The position numbers and the translations under genes are program-made. Below the pieces are notes generated by a model that saw only the letters and a list, made by a program, of their open reading frames with translations, was not told the origin of the DNA and did not search any database. Shown here piece by piece: positions 8,906 to 23,335 of a stretch of DNA of 64,000 nucleotides. Within the stretch, counting starts at the first letter, position 1; the number at the start of each line of letters is the position of its first letter. Origin of the DNA: Acuticoccus sp. I52.16.1 (GTDB taxonomy: Bacteria > Pseudomonadota > Alphaproteobacteria > Rhizobiales > Amorphaceae); the NCBI RefSeq assembly GCF_022865125.1, contig NZ_CP094828.1, forward strand, positions 1,612,001 through 1,676,000, in the 5' to 3' direction.

Positions 8906-9138
8906 AAGACAGTGCTCCTTTCGGCCAGCATGATTCGGTTTATCGACCACCAGGGTCTAACTTGTCGATCCACCTGCCCATACGATCCTCACATGCCGAC
9001 CAGATGTCGCCATTTTGCCCGGCACAGCTTTGGTTGAAGTGCCCGCTAATTCATCAACCTGTCATTCAACCGTAGTCCCCGTGTCAAATCCCGCAGCTAC
9101 GGCCAGCGCCTCGGACCCTTTGTTTGCGGGAGCGCGCG
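8906..9138. other. Divergent promoter region
   Basis: A gene-free, comparatively AT-rich stretch between the coiled-coil gene (minus) and the RTX-nucleotidase gene (plus). It must contain both promoters. I see no strong palindrome or convincing -35/-10 pair. Confidence 0.5.
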
Positions 9139-11781
<2,643 letters not shown>

Positions 11782-11804
11782 GCGAGGCGCACGGCGCAGC
11801 ACCG

Positions 11805-11830
11805 AAGAGGGGGCTCCGGCCCCCTTTTTT
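11805..11830 (+). terminator. Rho-independent terminator between the two nucleotidase genes
   Basis: AGGGGGC (11808-11814), tetraloop TCCG, GCCCCCT (11819-11825), running into six Ts. A textbook intrinsic terminator, so the two homologous genes are probably separate transcripts. Confidence 0.88.
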
Positions 11831-11922
11831 CGTGTCCAATCGCCGGGTGCGAATTTTCGTCTTCATGTGGACAGCGGCGGCACGGAGCGCGACACTCGTC
11901 GAGGTGCAACGGAAAGGCTCCC

Positions 11923-13956
<2,034 letters not shown>

Positions 13957-13970
13957 CCGCGTGAAGGAGC

Positions 13971-13999
13971 CGGGCGCCGCCCACGCGGGCCGGCGCCCG
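13971..13999. terminator. GC-rich hairpin between convergent genes
   Basis: CGGGCGCC (13971-13978) pairs with GGCGCCCG (13992-13999), and GCCC/GGGC can pair inside it. There is no T run, so it is a weak bidirectional terminator or processing stem between the nucleotidase gene and the lysyl-tRNA synthetase gene. Confidence 0.45.
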
Positions 14000-14000
14000 T

Positions 14001-15560
14001 CTACTCGGCGGCGTCGCGACGCAGCGCGGTGTCGATCATCGCGCGCGTCTCCGGCACGCCGTAGAGGGCGACGAACGAGCCGAAGCGCGGGCCCTGCTCT
14101 TGGCCGAGCAGCACCTGGTAGAGCGCGCCGAACCACTCGCGAAGCTGCTCGAAGTGGGCCTTGCCGACCTCGTAGACCTCGTTCTGGATGTCCTCGGCGG
14201 AGGCGCCCTCCATCCCGTCCAGACGCGCCGACAGCTCCTCCATCGCCTGCCGCTCCACCGGCGTCGGCGCGCGGAAGGTCTTCGCCGGCGCCACGAAGTC
14301 CGCGAAGTAGCGGATCGCGTAGCCGACGAGCTGGTCGAGCTCCGGCTCGGTCTGCGGCGTCGCCCCCGGCGCGTAGCGCGAGATGAAACCCCAAAGCACG
14401 TCCCGGCTCTGCGAGTTGGAAGCCGAGACGAGGTTGAGCAGCATCGCGAACGAGATCGGCGTGCCGCGCGCGGTCTCCGGCGCGCCCTTGATATGCCAGA
14501 CCGGATTCTCCAGCCGCTTCGCCTCGTCCTCGTCCGCATACTTCGCCGCGAAGGTGAAGTACTCGTCCACCGCCTTGGGGATGATGTCGAAGTAGAGCCG
14601 CTTGGCGGTCTTCGGCTTCTGGAACATGAAGAGGCTGAGGCTCTCCGGCGAGGCGTACGTCAGCCACTCCTCCACCGCGAGGCCGTTGCCCTTGGTCTTG
14701 GAGATCTTCTCGCCCTTCTCGTCGAGGAAGAGTTCGTAGTTGAAGCCGGCCGGCGGGGTGCCCCCCATCGCGCGGCAGATCTTGGACGACTGCGTCACCG
14801 AGTCGATCAGGTCCTTGCCGGCCATCTCGTAGTCGACCTCGAGCGCGTACCACCGCATCGCCCAGTCGGCCTTCCACTGCAACTTCGCGTGGCCGCCCGT
14901 GACCGGGGTCTCGAACGTCTTGCCGTTCGCGTCCGTCCAGGTGATCGTCCCGGCGTCGACGTCGCGCGCGATCAGCGGCACCTGCTCGACGACGCGGGTC
15001 TCGGGGTGGATCGGCAGGAAGGGCGAGTAGGTGGCGCGCCGCTCCGGGCCGAGGGTCGGGAGCATGATCTCCATCACCTTGTCGTAGGCGGCGAGCATCG
15101 CCAGCAACGCCGCGTCGAAGGCGCCGGAGCGATACATCTCGGTGGACGAGACGAACTCGTACTCGAAGCCGAAATCGTCCAGGAAGGCGCGAAGACGGGC
15201 GTTGTTGTGGTGCGCGAAGCTCTGGTGCGTGCCGAACGGGTCGGGTACGTCGGTCAGCGGCTGGCCGAGGAACGGCTGCAGCATCTCCTGGTTGGGCAGC
15301 GTCGGCGGAATCTTGCGCATCCCGTCCATGTCGTCCGAGAAGGCGATCAGGCGCGTCGGCGCACCGTCGGTCAGCGCTTCGTAGGCGCGCCGCACCATCG
15401 TGGTGCGGGCCACCTCGCCGAAGGTGCCGATGTGCGGCAGGCCGGACGGGCCGTACCCGGTCTCGAAGATCGCGGGGCGGTCCTCGCCGCCGAGACGCTG
15501 GACGACCTTCTTCGCCTCCTCGAAGGGCCAGGCGCGGGCGTTCTGTGCGGCGGCGCTCAT
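14001..15560 (-). CDS. lysK: Lysyl-tRNA synthetase, class I
   Basis: A 519-residue class I LysRS, which charges tRNA(Lys) in archaea, spirochaetes and many alphaproteobacteria in place of the class II enzyme. The HIGH motif is [10 protein letters not shown] (HIGT at residues 43-46) and the KMSKS motif is [10 protein letters not shown]. Other family features include [18 protein letters not shown] and the C-terminal helical anticodon-binding region. The length is normal. ATG 15560 is the only sensible start. It is transcribed alone, convergent with the nucleotidase gene, and is followed upstream by a long gene-free stretch. Confidence 0.95.
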   Translation of the reverse strand: MSAAAQNARAWPFEEAKKVVQRLGGEDRPAIFETGYGPSGLPHIGTFGEVARTTMVRRAYEALTDGAPTRLIAFSDDMDGMRKIPPTLPNQEMLQPFLGQPLTDVPDPFGTHQSFAHHNNARLRAFLDDFGFEYEFVSSTEMYRSGAFDAALLAMLAAYDKVMEIMLPTLGPERRATYSPFLPIHPETRVVEQVPLIARDVDAGTITWTDANGKTFETPVTGGHAKLQWKADWAMRWYALEVDYEMAGKDLIDSVTQSSKICRAMGGTPPAGFNYELFLDEKGEKISKTKGNGLAVEEWLTYASPESLSLFMFQKPKTAKRLYFDIIPKAVDEYFTFAAKYADEDEAKRLENPVWHIKGAPETARGTPISFAMLLNLVSASNSQSRDVLWGFISRYAPGATPQTEPELDQLVGYAIRYFADFVAPAKTFRAPTPVERQAMEELSARLDGMEGASAEDIQNEVYEVGKAHFEQLREWFGALYQVLLGQEQGPRFGSFVALYGVPETRAMIDTALRRDAAE

Positions 15561-16036
15561 TGCGGGCCTCCGTGATGGGCGGACGTCGCCGCCGAGGGAA
15601 CCAGGATCACAGGCGCTCGCGGCGCCAGCGGACGGACCGACACGCGTTCGGCTTTTTTCGAACCGTGGAGGATCGGCTCGTCAGGGCTCCGGGTGTTGGT
15701 CCGCGTGATCATGGCATCGTCCGATAAGAATTGAGGATCGCGACCGGCGCATCGGAAGTGCTGCGGTGTCCCCGGCCGACGAGCCGGACGACCGCGGCGA
15801 CGGGCGCGGCGCGTCCCTCTCTGTTGCCGTCACTTGGGCCAATACTCAACCCGCGGCGGTGCAAATGCCGTGTCGCGCCGGCGCAATTTTTCCGCTCGCA
15901 CGTCACGGTGCCGGCCCGTGTCGGCCCGCCGGGCCGCGGCCGGTGCCACGGGCCGGTGGCACGACACGGCACATGTAGCGTGCGCTTCATCAAGATGCTA
16001 AGGGGCAACCAATACTCGAAATAAACCGGACGGAAC
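15561..16036. other. Gene-free stretch upstream of lysyl-tRNA synthetase and TerB gene
   Basis: About 480 bases with no credible gene; short open frames here lack ribosome-binding sites and recognisable protein. It holds the divergent promoters of the synthetase and the TerB-like gene. The last 80 bases before the TerB start are less GC-rich. A large inverted repeat (15908-15962) is annotated separately. Confidence 0.5.
15908..15962. repeat. Large GC-rich inverted repeat
   Basis: GTGCCGGCCCGTG (15908-15920) pairs with CACGGGCCGG-TG-GCAC (15947-15962) with one 2-nt bulge, and CGGCCC/GGGCCG can pair inside. The whole folds into a strong cruciform or RNA stem 75 bases before the TerB-like gene. 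It could be a regulatory stem or a mobile palindromic repeat; no copy was noticed elsewhere in the window. Confidence 0.5.
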
Positions 16037-16459
16037 ATGGATCAGCCGATTTCCCATCACGAGGCCCTGGTCTTCGCCATGGTCACGATGTCCGCCGTCG
16101 ACCGTACGATGACCGATTCGGAGCTGAAACGGATCGGTGAGATCGTCGAGACGGTGCCGGTGTTCCGCGACTTCGATTCCGAGCGCCTGGTGCACCTGGC
16201 CGAGACCTGCGGCGAGATCCTGCAGGAGGACGACGGCCTGGACACGGTGCTGGACCTGATCGCGACCTGCGTGCCCAAGTACCTGCACGAAACCGCCTAT
16301 GCGCTGGCGGTCGAGGTCGCGGCGGCGGACCTGCGCATCCAGCAGGAGGAGCTGCGTTTCCTCGCCATGCTGCGCGACCGCCTCGGCCTCGAGAAGCTGA
16401 TCGTCGCCGCGCTCGAGCGGGGCGCCCGCGCCCGCCACCGCACCATCCAGGCCAGCTGA
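16037..16459 (+). CDS. TerB-like (tellurite resistance B fold) protein
   Basis: A 140-residue, all-helical acidic protein with the TerB pattern: an N-terminal block FAMVTMSAVDRTMTDSELKRI and a pseudo-repeat ALAVEVAAADLRIQQEELRFLAML, each with the acidic D-x-x-x-xxE/D metal-binding-like helix pairs. TerB-fold proteins bind divalent ions and are often envelope-stress associated; single-domain alphaproteobacterial members have no proven role in tellurite resistance. No other ter genes are nearby, so I call only the fold. ATG 16037 is preceded by CGGA; it converges on apaG. Confidence 0.75.
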   Translation: MDQPISHHEALVFAMVTMSAVDRTMTDSELKRIGEIVETVPVFRDFDSERLVHLAETCGEILQEDDGLDTVLDLIATCVPKYLHETAYALAVEVAAADLRIQQEELRFLAMLRDRLGLEKLIVAALERGARARHRTIQAS

Positions 16460-16465
16460 TCCCGG

Positions 16466-16484
16466 CGGGGCCTCACGGGCCCCG
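16466..16484. terminator. Hairpin between convergent TerB and apaG genes
   Basis: CGGGGCC (16466-16472), loop TCACG, GGCCCCG (16478-16484): a perfect 7-bp stem without a U run, placed between two convergent stop codons and usable in both directions. Confidence 0.5.
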
Positions 16485-16513
16485 ACCCCACGCGCCGGCC
16501 CTCGCCGCGCCGC

Positions 16514-16906
16514 TCAGTTGACCGACGAGCGGGTGTTCGGAAGGTCGAGCGAAAAAGCGGGGACATCCACCAGAAAACTCGACCCGTCGGCGCGCTCCAT
16601 CTCGTATCGGCCGACCATGAAGCCCGACGGCGTCGTCAGCGGACAACCTGAGGTGTAGGAAAAGCTCTCGCCCGGCTCCAGTTGCGGCTGCTCGCCGACG
16701 ACGCCGGCCCCGTCCACCTCCTGCACGTCCCCGTTGGAATCGGTGATCGTCCAGTGGCGACGCCGCAGCCGCACGGTCTCGCCGCCGAGATTGGTGATGG
16801 TCACCGAATAGGCCCAAACGTAGCGGCGCAACTCGGGCGCCGAGTGCTCCGACAGGTACGTCGGCTCGACTTCGACTTCGATGGATTGCGTCGTGGCTTT
16901 GTACAT
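16514..16906 (-). CDS. apaG: ApaG family protein
   Basis: A 130-residue single-domain ApaG protein (immunoglobulin-like beta sandwich). Diagnostic blocks are [46 protein letters not shown], and the GxGxxG-like [27 protein letters not shown] followed by GFMVGRYEM. ApaG has been linked to cobalt/magnesium homeostasis and nucleotide polyphosphate metabolism, but its biochemical role is unsettled. It is monocistronic here. A hairpin lies in the promoter region shared with the CDP-alcohol phosphatidyltransferase gene. Confidence 0.95.
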   Translation of the reverse strand: MYKATTQSIEVEVEPTYLSEHSAPELRRYVWAYSVTITNLGGETVRLRRRHWTITDSNGDVQEVDGAGVVGEQPQLEPGESFSYTSGCPLTTPSGFMVGRYEMERADGSSFLVDVPAFSLDLPNTRSSVN

Positions 16907-16994
16907 ATTCGAGGGATAGCGTCGGGCCAGGCGGCGGAATGCTCACGAGGGGTGTCGATCGGTTTCGCGGTTAGGTAAATATGAGTCATGCCAC

Positions 16995-17018
16995 ACATGG
17001 AAAGAAACCTTTCCGTGT
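16995..17018. repeat. 10-bp inverted repeat in a divergent promoter region
   Basis: ACATGGAAAG (16995-17004), loop AAAC, CTTTCCGTGT (17009-17018), nine Watson-Crick pairs plus one G-T pair. It sits in the 190-bp AT-richer gap between apaG (minus) and the CDP-alcohol phosphatidyltransferase gene (plus). It may be an operator or 5'-leader stem. Confidence 0.45.
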
Positions 17019-17096
17019 ATTGCTCATGGCACGTGACAATCCCTATCATCATCGTCGGTCGCGACACTGTCCTCGACGCCAGAAAAGACAGATACG

Positions 17097-17777
17097 ATGT
17101 ATGACTCCCAGCTTCGGACGATCATTGATCCGCCGTTGAACTGGGCGGCGCGTCGTCTTCGTCCGCTTCCGCTGACAGCGAACCAAGTTACCGTTGTCGG
17201 CGCGGTGTTCGGATTCTGTGCGGCGCTCGCCATTTTTTTCGGGGGGTTCGGCCTGGCGCTGGTCGCCATCGTGGCCAATCGCCTGGCCGACGGGCTGGAC
17301 GGTGCGCTGGCGCGCCAGCAGGGCGCGACCAAGCTCGGCGGCTTCCTCGACATCGTGTTCGACTTCTTCTTCTACGGGGCGATCCCGCTGGCCTTCGCGC
17401 TGTACGACCCGGAGCGCAACGCGCTCGCCGCGGCGGTGCTCCTGGCGAGCTTCTACGCCAACGGCGCCACATTCCTCGGCTTCGCCGCGGTGGCGGCCGA
17501 ATTGGACCTCACGACCGACGATCAGGGCAAGAAGACCATCTACTACTTCGCCGGGCTCGCCGAGGGGGCGGAGACGATCGCGGTCTTCGTCCTGATGGTG
17601 CTCGTCCCCTCGTTCTTCGTGTGGATCGCCTTCCTCTTCGCGCTCGTGTGCTTCGCGTCGGCGGGGGCGCGGGTCTATGCGGTGTGGGACAGCCTGTCGG
17701 TGCTGGACGACGACCCGGACGCCCTCGCAGGCCCCGCGCCGCCGGTCACCGATCCGACGTCTCCCAGCGCGGGTTGA
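17097..17777 (+). CDS. CDP-alcohol phosphatidyltransferase family membrane protein
   Basis: A 226-residue polytopic membrane protein with the CDP-alcohol phosphotransferase signature in the first half: [21 protein letters not shown] followed by [11 protein letters not shown], which supplies the DG-x2-AR-x8-G-x3-D-x3-D metal-binding pattern. About five to six hydrophobic helices are visible. Such enzymes swap CMP from a CDP-alcohol for a second alcohol, making phospholipids or related lipids. Alphaproteobacterial homologues of this small type are not assigned a substrate. The last 32 bases overlap the 3' end of the convergent betA gene. Confidence 0.85.
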   Translation: MYDSQLRTIIDPPLNWAARRLRPLPLTANQVTVVGAVFGFCAALAIFFGGFGLALVAIVANRLADGLDGALARQQGATKLGGFLDIVFDFFFYGAIPLAFALYDPERNALAAAVLLASFYANGATFLGFAAVAAELDLTTDDQGKKTIYYFAGLAEGAETIAVFVLMVLVPSFFVWIAFLFALVCFASAGARVYAVWDSLSVLDDDPDALAGPAPPVTDPTSPSAG

Positions 17778-19410
17778 TCCAGGGCGCGGCATTCTCGGCC
17801 GCGAGCGGCGGGCGGCCGAGAATCAGGTCCGCCGCCTTCTCGCCCACCATGATCGACGGGCCGTTGAGGTTGCCGTTGGTGATGCGCGGGAAGATCGAGG
17901 AATCCACCACGCGCAGCCCCTCCACGCCGATCACCCGGCACTCGGGGTCGACGACCGCGGCCGGGTCGTCGGCGCGGCCCATGCGGCAGGTGCCGCAGGG
18001 GTGGTAGGCGCTCTCGGCATGCTCGCGGATGAACCCGTCGATCTCGTCGTCGCTCCGCAGCGCGGCGCCGGGCTGGATCTCCTTGCCCCGGTAGGGATCG
18101 AACGCCGCCTGAGCGAAGATCTCGCGCGTGAGGCGCACGCAGTGACGGAAGTCCCGCCAGTCCGCCTCGGTGGACATGTAGTTGAAGAGGATGCGCGGGG
18201 CCTCCTCGGGATCGGCGCTCTTCAAGGTGACCGACCCGCGCGAGGGCGAGCGCATCGGCCCGACGTGGGCCTGGAAGCCGTGCCCCTCGGCCGCGGCCTT
18301 GCCGTCGTAGCGCACGGCGATGGGCAGGAAATGGTACTGGATGTCCGGATACTCGACGCCGGGCGCCGAGCGCAGGAAGGCCGCGCTCTCGAACTGGTTG
18401 GAGGCGCCGAGCCCGGTCTTGAAGAACAGCCACTCGGCCCCGGCCAGCGCCTTTCCGAGAAGGTTCCAGTGCTTGTACAGCGTGATCGGCTGCGTGGCCG
18501 CCTGCTGAATATAGACCTCCAGATGATCCTGAAGGTTGGCGCCGACGCCGGGCCGGTCGGCGCGCACCGCGATGCCGTGCTCGGCGAGGTGAGCGGCCGG
18601 CCCGATGCCGGAGAGCATGAGGAGCTTGGGCGAGTTGATCGACGAGGCGGCGAGGATCACCTCGCGCCGCGCGCGGATCACCTCGACCGCCCAGTCCCCG
18701 CGGGCGATCTCGACGCCGACGGCGCGCCCGTCCTCGAACACCACGCGGCGCGCGAGGCCGCGCTCCAGGGTCAGGTTGTCACGCTTCAGGGCAGGCTTGA
18801 GGTAGGCATTGGCGGTGGACCAGCGGCGGCCGTTCCAGACCGTCTGCTCCATCGGCCCGAAGCCCTCCTGCTTTTCGCCGTTATAGTCGGGCGTGAGCTC
18901 GAAGCCGGCCTGCTTGCCGGCCTCGACGAACGCCGCGAACAGCGGGTTCCGGCGCGGGCCGCGGGTGACGTGGAGCGGCCCGTCGGTGCCGCGCCAGGCC
19001 GGATCGCCGCCATGGCCGCCGTCGTGCCAATTCTCCATGCGCTTGAAGTACGGCAGCACGTCGGCATAGCCCCAGCCGGTGGCGCCCTCATCCTGCCAGT
19101 GATCGTAATCCTTGGCGTGGCCGCGGACGTAAACCATGCCGTTCACCGACGACGACCCGCCGATCACCTTGCCGCGAGGCGTGACCAGGCGGCGCCCGCC
19201 GAGGTGCGGCTCCGGCTCGGAGACGAACCCCCAGTCGTAGCGGGCCATGTTCATGGGGTAGGACAGCGCGGCCGGCATCTGGATGAACGGCCCGATATCG
19301 GTGCCGCCGTACTCGACGACGACGACGCGGTGGCGGCCGTCCTCGGACAGGCGCGAGGCGAGCGCGGCGCCGGCGGACCCGGACCCCACGATGACGAAAT
19401 CGGCTTCCAT
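17746..19410 (-). CDS. betA: Choline dehydrogenase (GMC oxidoreductase)
   Basis: A 554-residue FAD-dependent GMC oxidoreductase. The N-terminal dinucleotide-binding motif is [19 protein letters not shown]; the GMC signatures [27 protein letters not shown] and [13 protein letters not shown] are intact; the C-terminal block contains the catalytic His region [12 protein letters not shown] and NPRWE at the end. It oxidises choline to betaine aldehyde at the membrane as the step before BetB. It is the last gene of the betI-betC-betB-betA array; an unusual 263-bp palindrome-rich gap separates it from betB. Its 3' end overlaps the convergent phosphatidyltransferase gene by 32 bases. Confidence 0.93.
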   Translation of the reverse strand: MEADFVIVGSGSAGAALASRLSEDGRHRVVVVEYGGTDIGPFIQMPAALSYPMNMARYDWGFVSEPEPHLGGRRLVTPRGKVIGGSSSVNGMVYVRGHAKDYDHWQDEGATGWGYADVLPYFKRMENWHDGGHGGDPAWRGTDGPLHVTRGPRRNPLFAAFVEAGKQAGFELTPDYNGEKQEGFGPMEQTVWNGRRWSTANAYLKPALKRDNLTLERGLARRVVFEDGRAVGVEIARGDWAVEVIRARREVILAASSINSPKLLMLSGIGPAAHLAEHGIAVRADRPGVGANLQDHLEVYIQQAATQPITLYKHWNLLGKALAGAEWLFFKTGLGASNQFESAAFLRSAPGVEYPDIQYHFLPIAVRYDGKAAAEGHGFQAHVGPMRSPSRGSVTLKSADPEEAPRILFNYMSTEADWRDFRHCVRLTREIFAQAAFDPYRGKEIQPGAALRSDDEIDGFIREHAESAYHPCGTCRMGRADDPAAVVDPECRVIGVEGLRVVDSSIFPRITNGNLNGPSIMVGEKAADLILGRPPLAAENAAPWINPRWETSDR

Positions 19411-19451
19411 GCAAGACCTCCGAGACTCTGGCTGCCGGCTGGCACGGCGTG

Positions 19452-19516
19452 CCGGGGTGCGGGCGGGTCAAGGGCGCGAAGCGGCGAAGCGAACCCTTGA
19501 CGCGCCCGGACCCCGG
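19452..19516. repeat. Long palindrome 1 in the betB-betA gap
   Basis: Bases 19452-19474 pair with 19494-19516 (23-bp stem, two mismatches) around a 19-nt loop; the core is TCAAGGG/CCCTTGA. Together with the next element it resembles the two-palindrome organisation of rhizobial intergenic mosaic elements (RIME). Identity to a named family was not tested. Confidence 0.7.
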
Positions 19517-19528
19517 CGCAGGCTTGTC

Positions 19529-19583
19529 CAGGTGTTCAGATCGGGGGGCCGCTTCTTCAGCGGCCGTCCGACCTGAACGCCTG
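19529..19583. repeat. Long palindrome 2 in the betB-betA gap
   Basis: Bases 19529-19553 pair with 19559-19583 around loop TCTTC: a 25-bp arm with 21 Watson-Crick pairs and two G-U pairs. The apex GGCCGCT/AGCGGCC and the outer GTTCAG/CTGAAC segments are perfect. It is only 12 bases from palindrome 1. Confidence 0.75.
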
Positions 19584-19627
19584 CCCATCGGCGAGATGGG
19601 GGGAGCGCGAGGGAGGAACGCCCTCGC
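19584..19627. repeat. Two further small hairpins in the betB-betA gap
   Basis: CCCATC (19584-19589) / GATGGG (19595-19600) and GCGAGGG (19607-19613) / CCCTCGC (19621-19627) are perfect stems that follow palindrome 2 directly. Four stems thus occupy nearly the whole space between two genes of one pathway, where they may stabilise or attenuate the upstream betICB message. Confidence 0.55.
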
Positions 19628-19673
19628 TACCGAGGCTCACCGCGGCAGCGGGCCGCCGGCGGCACGAGGCGCC

Positions 19674-21140
19674 TCAATACGGGCTCTCCACCCGCCCCAG
19701 ACCGACGTGCACGGTCTTGCGCTGGGAATAGAATTCGATCGCCGCATGCCCGTTCTCCCGCCCGACGCCGGACGCCTTCACACCGCCGAACGGCTCCTCG
19801 ACCGGCGTCAGGTTATAGGTGTTGATCCAGGTCATCCCGGCCTGCAGCGCCGCGGCGACGCGGTGCCCGCGCGCGAGATCACGGGTGAACACCCCGGCGG
19901 CCAGCCCGAACGGCGTCGCATTCGCCCGCGCCACCGCCTCGTCCTCGGTGGCGAACGTGAGGAGCGAGAGGACGGGACCGAAGATCTCTTCGCGGGCGAT
20001 GGTCATCTCGTCGGTCACGCCGTCGAAGACGGTCGGCTCGACGAAGGCGCCCTTCTCGAACGCTTGGCCCTGGGGCGCGCGGCCGCCGATGGCGATGCGG
20101 GCCCCCTCGCGGCGGCCGATGGCGATATAGTTCATCACCTTGTCGCGCTGAGCGTAGGAGATGAGCGGCCCCATATGGGTCTCGGGATCGGCCGGGTCAC
20201 CGAGGCGGATGGCGCCGGTGCGCTCCACGAGGCGCTGGAGGAAGCGGTCTTTGATGCCGTCCTGCACGAAGACGCGGGTGCAGTTGGAGCAGATCTGCCC
20301 GGCCGAATAGAAGTTGCCCAGCATCGCCCCGCCAACGGCGTCCTCGATATCGGCATCGTCGAACACCAGGAGGGGCGACTTGCCGCCCAATTCCATCGTC
20401 ACGTGGCGCACGCCTTCGGCCGCCGCGGCATAGACCTTGGCGCCGGTCGGCACCGAGCCGGTCAGCGAGACCTTGGCCGTCGCCGGATGGGTCGAGAGCG
20501 CAGCGCCGACCTCGCCCATCCCCTGCACCACGTTGAAGAGCCCGGCCGGCGCCCCCGCCTCCATCAGGATCTCGGCGATCTTCAGCGCGCACAGTGGCGT
20601 CAGCTCGGACGGTTTGAAGACCATCGCGTTGCCGCAGGCGAGCGCAGGGGCGGCCTTCCAGCAGGCGATCTGCGTCGGGTAGTTCCAGGCGCCGATGCCG
20701 ACGCACACCCCCAGCGGCTCGCGCACGGTGTAGGCGAAGTCGCCACCGAGCGGGATCGCCTCGCCCTGGATGCCGGGCGCAAGCGTGCCGAACCACTCCA
20801 GCGCGTCGGCGCCGGACGTCGCATCGGCCACCAGCGTCTCCTGGATGGGTTTGGCGGTGTCCAGCGTTTCGAGCGCCGACAGTTCCTCGTTGCGATCCCG
20901 GATCAGCTCGGCGGCGCGGCGCAGGACGCGGCCCCGCTCGGCCGGTGCGGTGGCGGCCCATTCCTTCTGCGCGCGGACCGCGGCGGCCATCGCCTTCTCG
21001 ATCACGGCGGGCGTGGCGGCGTGGACGCGGGCGATCACCTCGCCGGTGAAGGCATAGACGTCGTCGATCGGCGCGCCGGCGTCGTCCTCGAGGTAGGCGC
21101 CGTCGACGAAGTGGCTGGCGGTGGGCTGGGCGCGCATCAT
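19674..21140 (-). CDS. betB: Betaine aldehyde dehydrogenase
   Basis: A 488-residue NAD(P)-dependent aldehyde dehydrogenase, converting betaine aldehyde to glycine betaine. The general-base Glu lies in [14 protein letters not shown] and the nucleophilic Cys in [13 protein letters not shown]; the cofactor blocks [15 protein letters not shown] and [10 protein letters not shown] are intact, and [22 protein letters not shown] is the ALDH C-terminal signature. Two adjacent ATGs (21140 and 21137) are possible; the first overlaps the betC stop (ATGA), while GGGGAG spacing slightly favours the second. It is the second enzyme of the pathway in the same array. Confidence 0.94.
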   Translation of the reverse strand: MMRAQPTASHFVDGAYLEDDAGAPIDDVYAFTGEVIARVHAATPAVIEKAMAAAVRAQKEWAATAPAERGRVLRRAAELIRDRNEELSALETLDTAKPIQETLVADATSGADALEWFGTLAPGIQGEAIPLGGDFAYTVREPLGVCVGIGAWNYPTQIACWKAAPALACGNAMVFKPSELTPLCALKIAEILMEAGAPAGLFNVVQGMGEVGAALSTHPATAKVSLTGSVPTGAKVYAAAAEGVRHVTMELGGKSPLLVFDDADIEDAVGGAMLGNFYSAGQICSNCTRVFVQDGIKDRFLQRLVERTGAIRLGDPADPETHMGPLISYAQRDKVMNYIAIGRREGARIAIGGRAPQGQAFEKGAFVEPTVFDGVTDEMTIAREEIFGPVLSLLTFATEDEAVARANATPFGLAAGVFTRDLARGHRVAAALQAGMTWINTYNLTPVEEPFGGVKASGVGRENGHAAIEFYSQRKTVHVGLGRVESPY

Positions 21141-22651
21141 TCTCCCCTCGGGTAGCGCTGGCGGTCTTCGAGGTCGTTCAGGTCGTGCTTGTTGCGCATG
21201 TAGCGCTCGGACGCCTTCTTCAACGGCTGGAAGTCCCACGGGTACTCGGCGCCGACGCGCAGCGCCTCGTAGACGACGAGGCGGCGGGCCTGCGAGAAGC
21301 GCACATCGGCATCGAACGCGGCCATGTTCCAGCGGGCGTCGATCTCGGCGCGCATCGTGGCGGCGATCTCGGCGTAGGCGGGGTCGTCGGCGAGGTTCAC
21401 CTGCTCGTGCGGATCCTCGGCGAGATCGTAGAGCTGCGGCGGGTCGAGCTCGCAGTGAATGTACTTGAACCGCCGGTCGACGAGGCCGACGAGCGGCGCC
21501 TCGGACGCTTCGGCCGCGTACTCCATCGGCACGGCCCCGCGCGGCGCCCCGTTCGCGACCGGCACGAGGCTGACCCCGTCGGTCCACGGCGCCACTTCGG
21601 CGAGGTCGATGCCGACGAGGTCGGCGAGGGTGGCGGTGACGTCGATGGTGGAGACGGGCGTCGCGACGCGGCCGGCGGGCATGCCGGGGGCGGCGATCAT
21701 CAGCGGCACGCGGGCCGACCCCTCGAAGAAGCTCATCTTGAACCACAGCCCGCGCTCTCCAAGCATGTCGCCATGGTCGGAGAGGAAGAGGACGATGGTG
21801 TCGTCCGCCTGGTCGGTCGCCTCCAGCGCGGCCATCACCTCGCCGATCTTTTCGTCGATGTAGGAGACGTTGGCGAAGTAGGCGCGGCGCGAGCGGCGGA
21901 TGTCGTCGGCGGTGATGGCGTAGTTGCGCCAGTCGTTGGCGTCGAAGATGCGCTGCGAGTGGCGGTCGTGCTCGGCGTAGTCGAGGGCGGGGATCGTCGG
22001 CGCGAGGTGCGCGCAGTCCGCGTAGAGGTCCCAGTGCTTGGTGCGCGCGACGTAGGGGTCGTGCGGGTGCGTGAAGGATACGGTCAGCATCCAGGGCCGG
22101 TCGTCGTTACGGCGGCCGAGATCGTAGACCTTGCGCGTCGCCTCGTAGGCGACCTCGTCGTCGTATTCGAGCTGGTTGGAGATCTCGCCGACCCCCGCCC
22201 CGGTGACCGAGCCGAGGTTGTGGTACCACCAGTTGATGCGCTCGCCGGGCCGGCGATAATCCGGCGTCCAGCCGAAGTCGGCGGGGTAGATGTCGGTCGT
22301 CAGCCGCTCCTCGAAGCCGTGGAGCTGGTCGGGGCCGACGAAGTGCATCTTGCCCGCCAGCGTCGTGGCGTAGCCGGCGCGGCGCAGATGGTGCGCGTAG
22401 GTGGGCGTGTCGGAGGCGAACTCGGCGGCATTGTCGTAGACGCGGGTGCGGTGCGGCAGCTGGCCGGCCATGAAGGCGGCGCGGCCGGGGGCGCACAGCG
22501 GCGAGCCGGTGTAGGCGTTGGCGAACCGGGTCGAGCGGGCGGCGAGCCGGGCGAGGTTCGGCGTCTTCAGGAAGTCGGCCGGGCCGTCGGGAAACAGCGT
22601 CCCGTTCAGCTGATCGGCCATGAAGATCAGGACGTTGGGCTTATCGCTCAT
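21137..22651 (-). CDS. betC: Choline-sulfatase
   Basis: A 504-residue type I sulfatase of the BetC branch. It opens with [20 protein letters not shown] and carries the formylglycine motif C-x-P-x-R as LCAPGR in [31 protein letters not shown] and the metal-site residues around it are conserved. It hydrolyses choline-O-sulfate to choline and sulfate in the cytoplasm, feeding BetA and BetB. The usual residue after the Pro of the motif is Ser or Ala; here it is Gly, which still fits the minimal motif. It overlaps betI by 11 bases and betB by 4, so the three genes form one translationally coupled unit. Confidence 0.94.
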   Translation of the reverse strand: MSDKPNVLIFMADQLNGTLFPDGPADFLKTPNLARLAARSTRFANAYTGSPLCAPGRAAFMAGQLPHRTRVYDNAAEFASDTPTYAHHLRRAGYATTLAGKMHFVGPDQLHGFEERLTTDIYPADFGWTPDYRRPGERINWWYHNLGSVTGAGVGEISNQLEYDDEVAYEATRKVYDLGRRNDDRPWMLTVSFTHPHDPYVARTKHWDLYADCAHLAPTIPALDYAEHDRHSQRIFDANDWRNYAITADDIRRSRRAYFANVSYIDEKIGEVMAALEATDQADDTIVLFLSDHGDMLGERGLWFKMSFFEGSARVPLMIAAPGMPAGRVATPVSTIDVTATLADLVGIDLAEVAPWTDGVSLVPVANGAPRGAVPMEYAAEASEAPLVGLVDRRFKYIHCELDPPQLYDLAEDPHEQVNLADDPAYAEIAATMRAEIDARWNMAAFDADVRFSQARRLVVYEALRVGAEYPWDFQPLKKASERYMRNKHDLNDLEDRQRYPRGE

Positions 22652-23234
22652 GGTTGGTCCTGTTCAGGCAGAGGTCGAGATAGTCCGACACCATGGCGAT
22701 GGCGTCGGCACGGTCGGGGGCGCGGTCCTGGAGCGCGGCGCGGATGTAGAGCCCGTCGATCATCGAGGCGAGGCCTTGGGCGATCCGCCGCGCCTCGTCC
22801 TCGGCGACGATCCGGCGCAGCGCGTGGACCATGTTGGAATCGAGCCGGCGGGCGTAGATCGCCAACAGACGCGAGGCGTCGGGCGAGCGGTGGGCGTGGA
22901 CGTAGAAGTTCAGCCACGCGACGATCACCGACGGCTCGAACTGCTCCGGCGTGAAGCACGCCTCGAAGATGGCGGCGAGGCGGGCGCGGGGTGCCGTCGC
23001 GGCGCGCGTGCGCGCCCGCACCGAAGCGCCGAAGTCGGACAGGATGCGGCGCATGGCGGCCAGCAGGATCTGTTCCTTGGAGCCGAAATAGTGGTGCGCG
23101 AGGGCGGGCGAGACGCCGGCGCGGCGGGCGATGCGGCTGACGGTGACATCGAGCGAGCCCATGGCGCCGACCTCGACGATGGCGGCGCGGATGAGCGCAT
23201 CGCGGCGCACGGGCTCCATTCCGACTTTCGGCAT
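22641..23234 (-). CDS. betI: Transcriptional repressor BetI (TetR family)
   Basis: A 197-residue TetR-family regulator. The N-terminal HTH is AAIVEVGAMGSLDVTVSRIARRAGVSPALAHHYFGSKEQIL; the C-terminal domain has the BetI-type pattern VIVAWLNFYVHAHRSPDASRLLAIYARRL and GLASMIDGLYIRAAL. BetI represses choline-to-betaine genes and is released by choline. It is the first gene of the betICBA array and diverges from choX; a palindrome suited to BetI sits in the 101-bp gap between them, so it probably controls both directions and itself. Confidence 0.93.
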   Translation of the reverse strand: MPKVGMEPVRRDALIRAAIVEVGAMGSLDVTVSRIARRAGVSPALAHHYFGSKEQILLAAMRRILSDFGASVRARTRAATAPRARLAAIFEACFTPEQFEPSVIVAWLNFYVHAHRSPDASRLLAIYARRLDSNMVHALRRIVAEDEARRIAQGLASMIDGLYIRAALQDRAPDRADAIAMVSDYLDLCLNRTNHER

Positions 23235-23292
23235 GGGTTGCCTTGGCCTCCGAGAGGGTCACTGTTTACATCTCCGGGCTACTGGTTTTTAT

Positions 23293-23304
23293 TTGACTGG
23301 TCAA
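23293..23304. promoter_or_regulatory. Candidate BetI operator
   Basis: TTGAC-TG-GTCAA is a perfect 5+2+5 palindrome, extended on the right to GTCAATCAA, in the only intergenic space between divergent betI and choX. TTGA...TCAA half-sites are the kind bound by BetI in other bacteria. Assignment is by position and symmetry. Confidence 0.6.
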
Positions 23305-23335
23305 TCAACATCCCCCGCGAAAGGAGACATGCCTC

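Noticed and set aside
15731-16024. Possible small gene between lysK and the TerB-like gene
   Set aside because: No ribosome-binding site, Arg/Pro-rich non-protein-like translation, and it crosses the large inverted repeat.
16037-16459. Tellurite resistance operon
   Set aside because: Only a single TerB-fold gene is present; no terA, C, D, E or Z neighbours.
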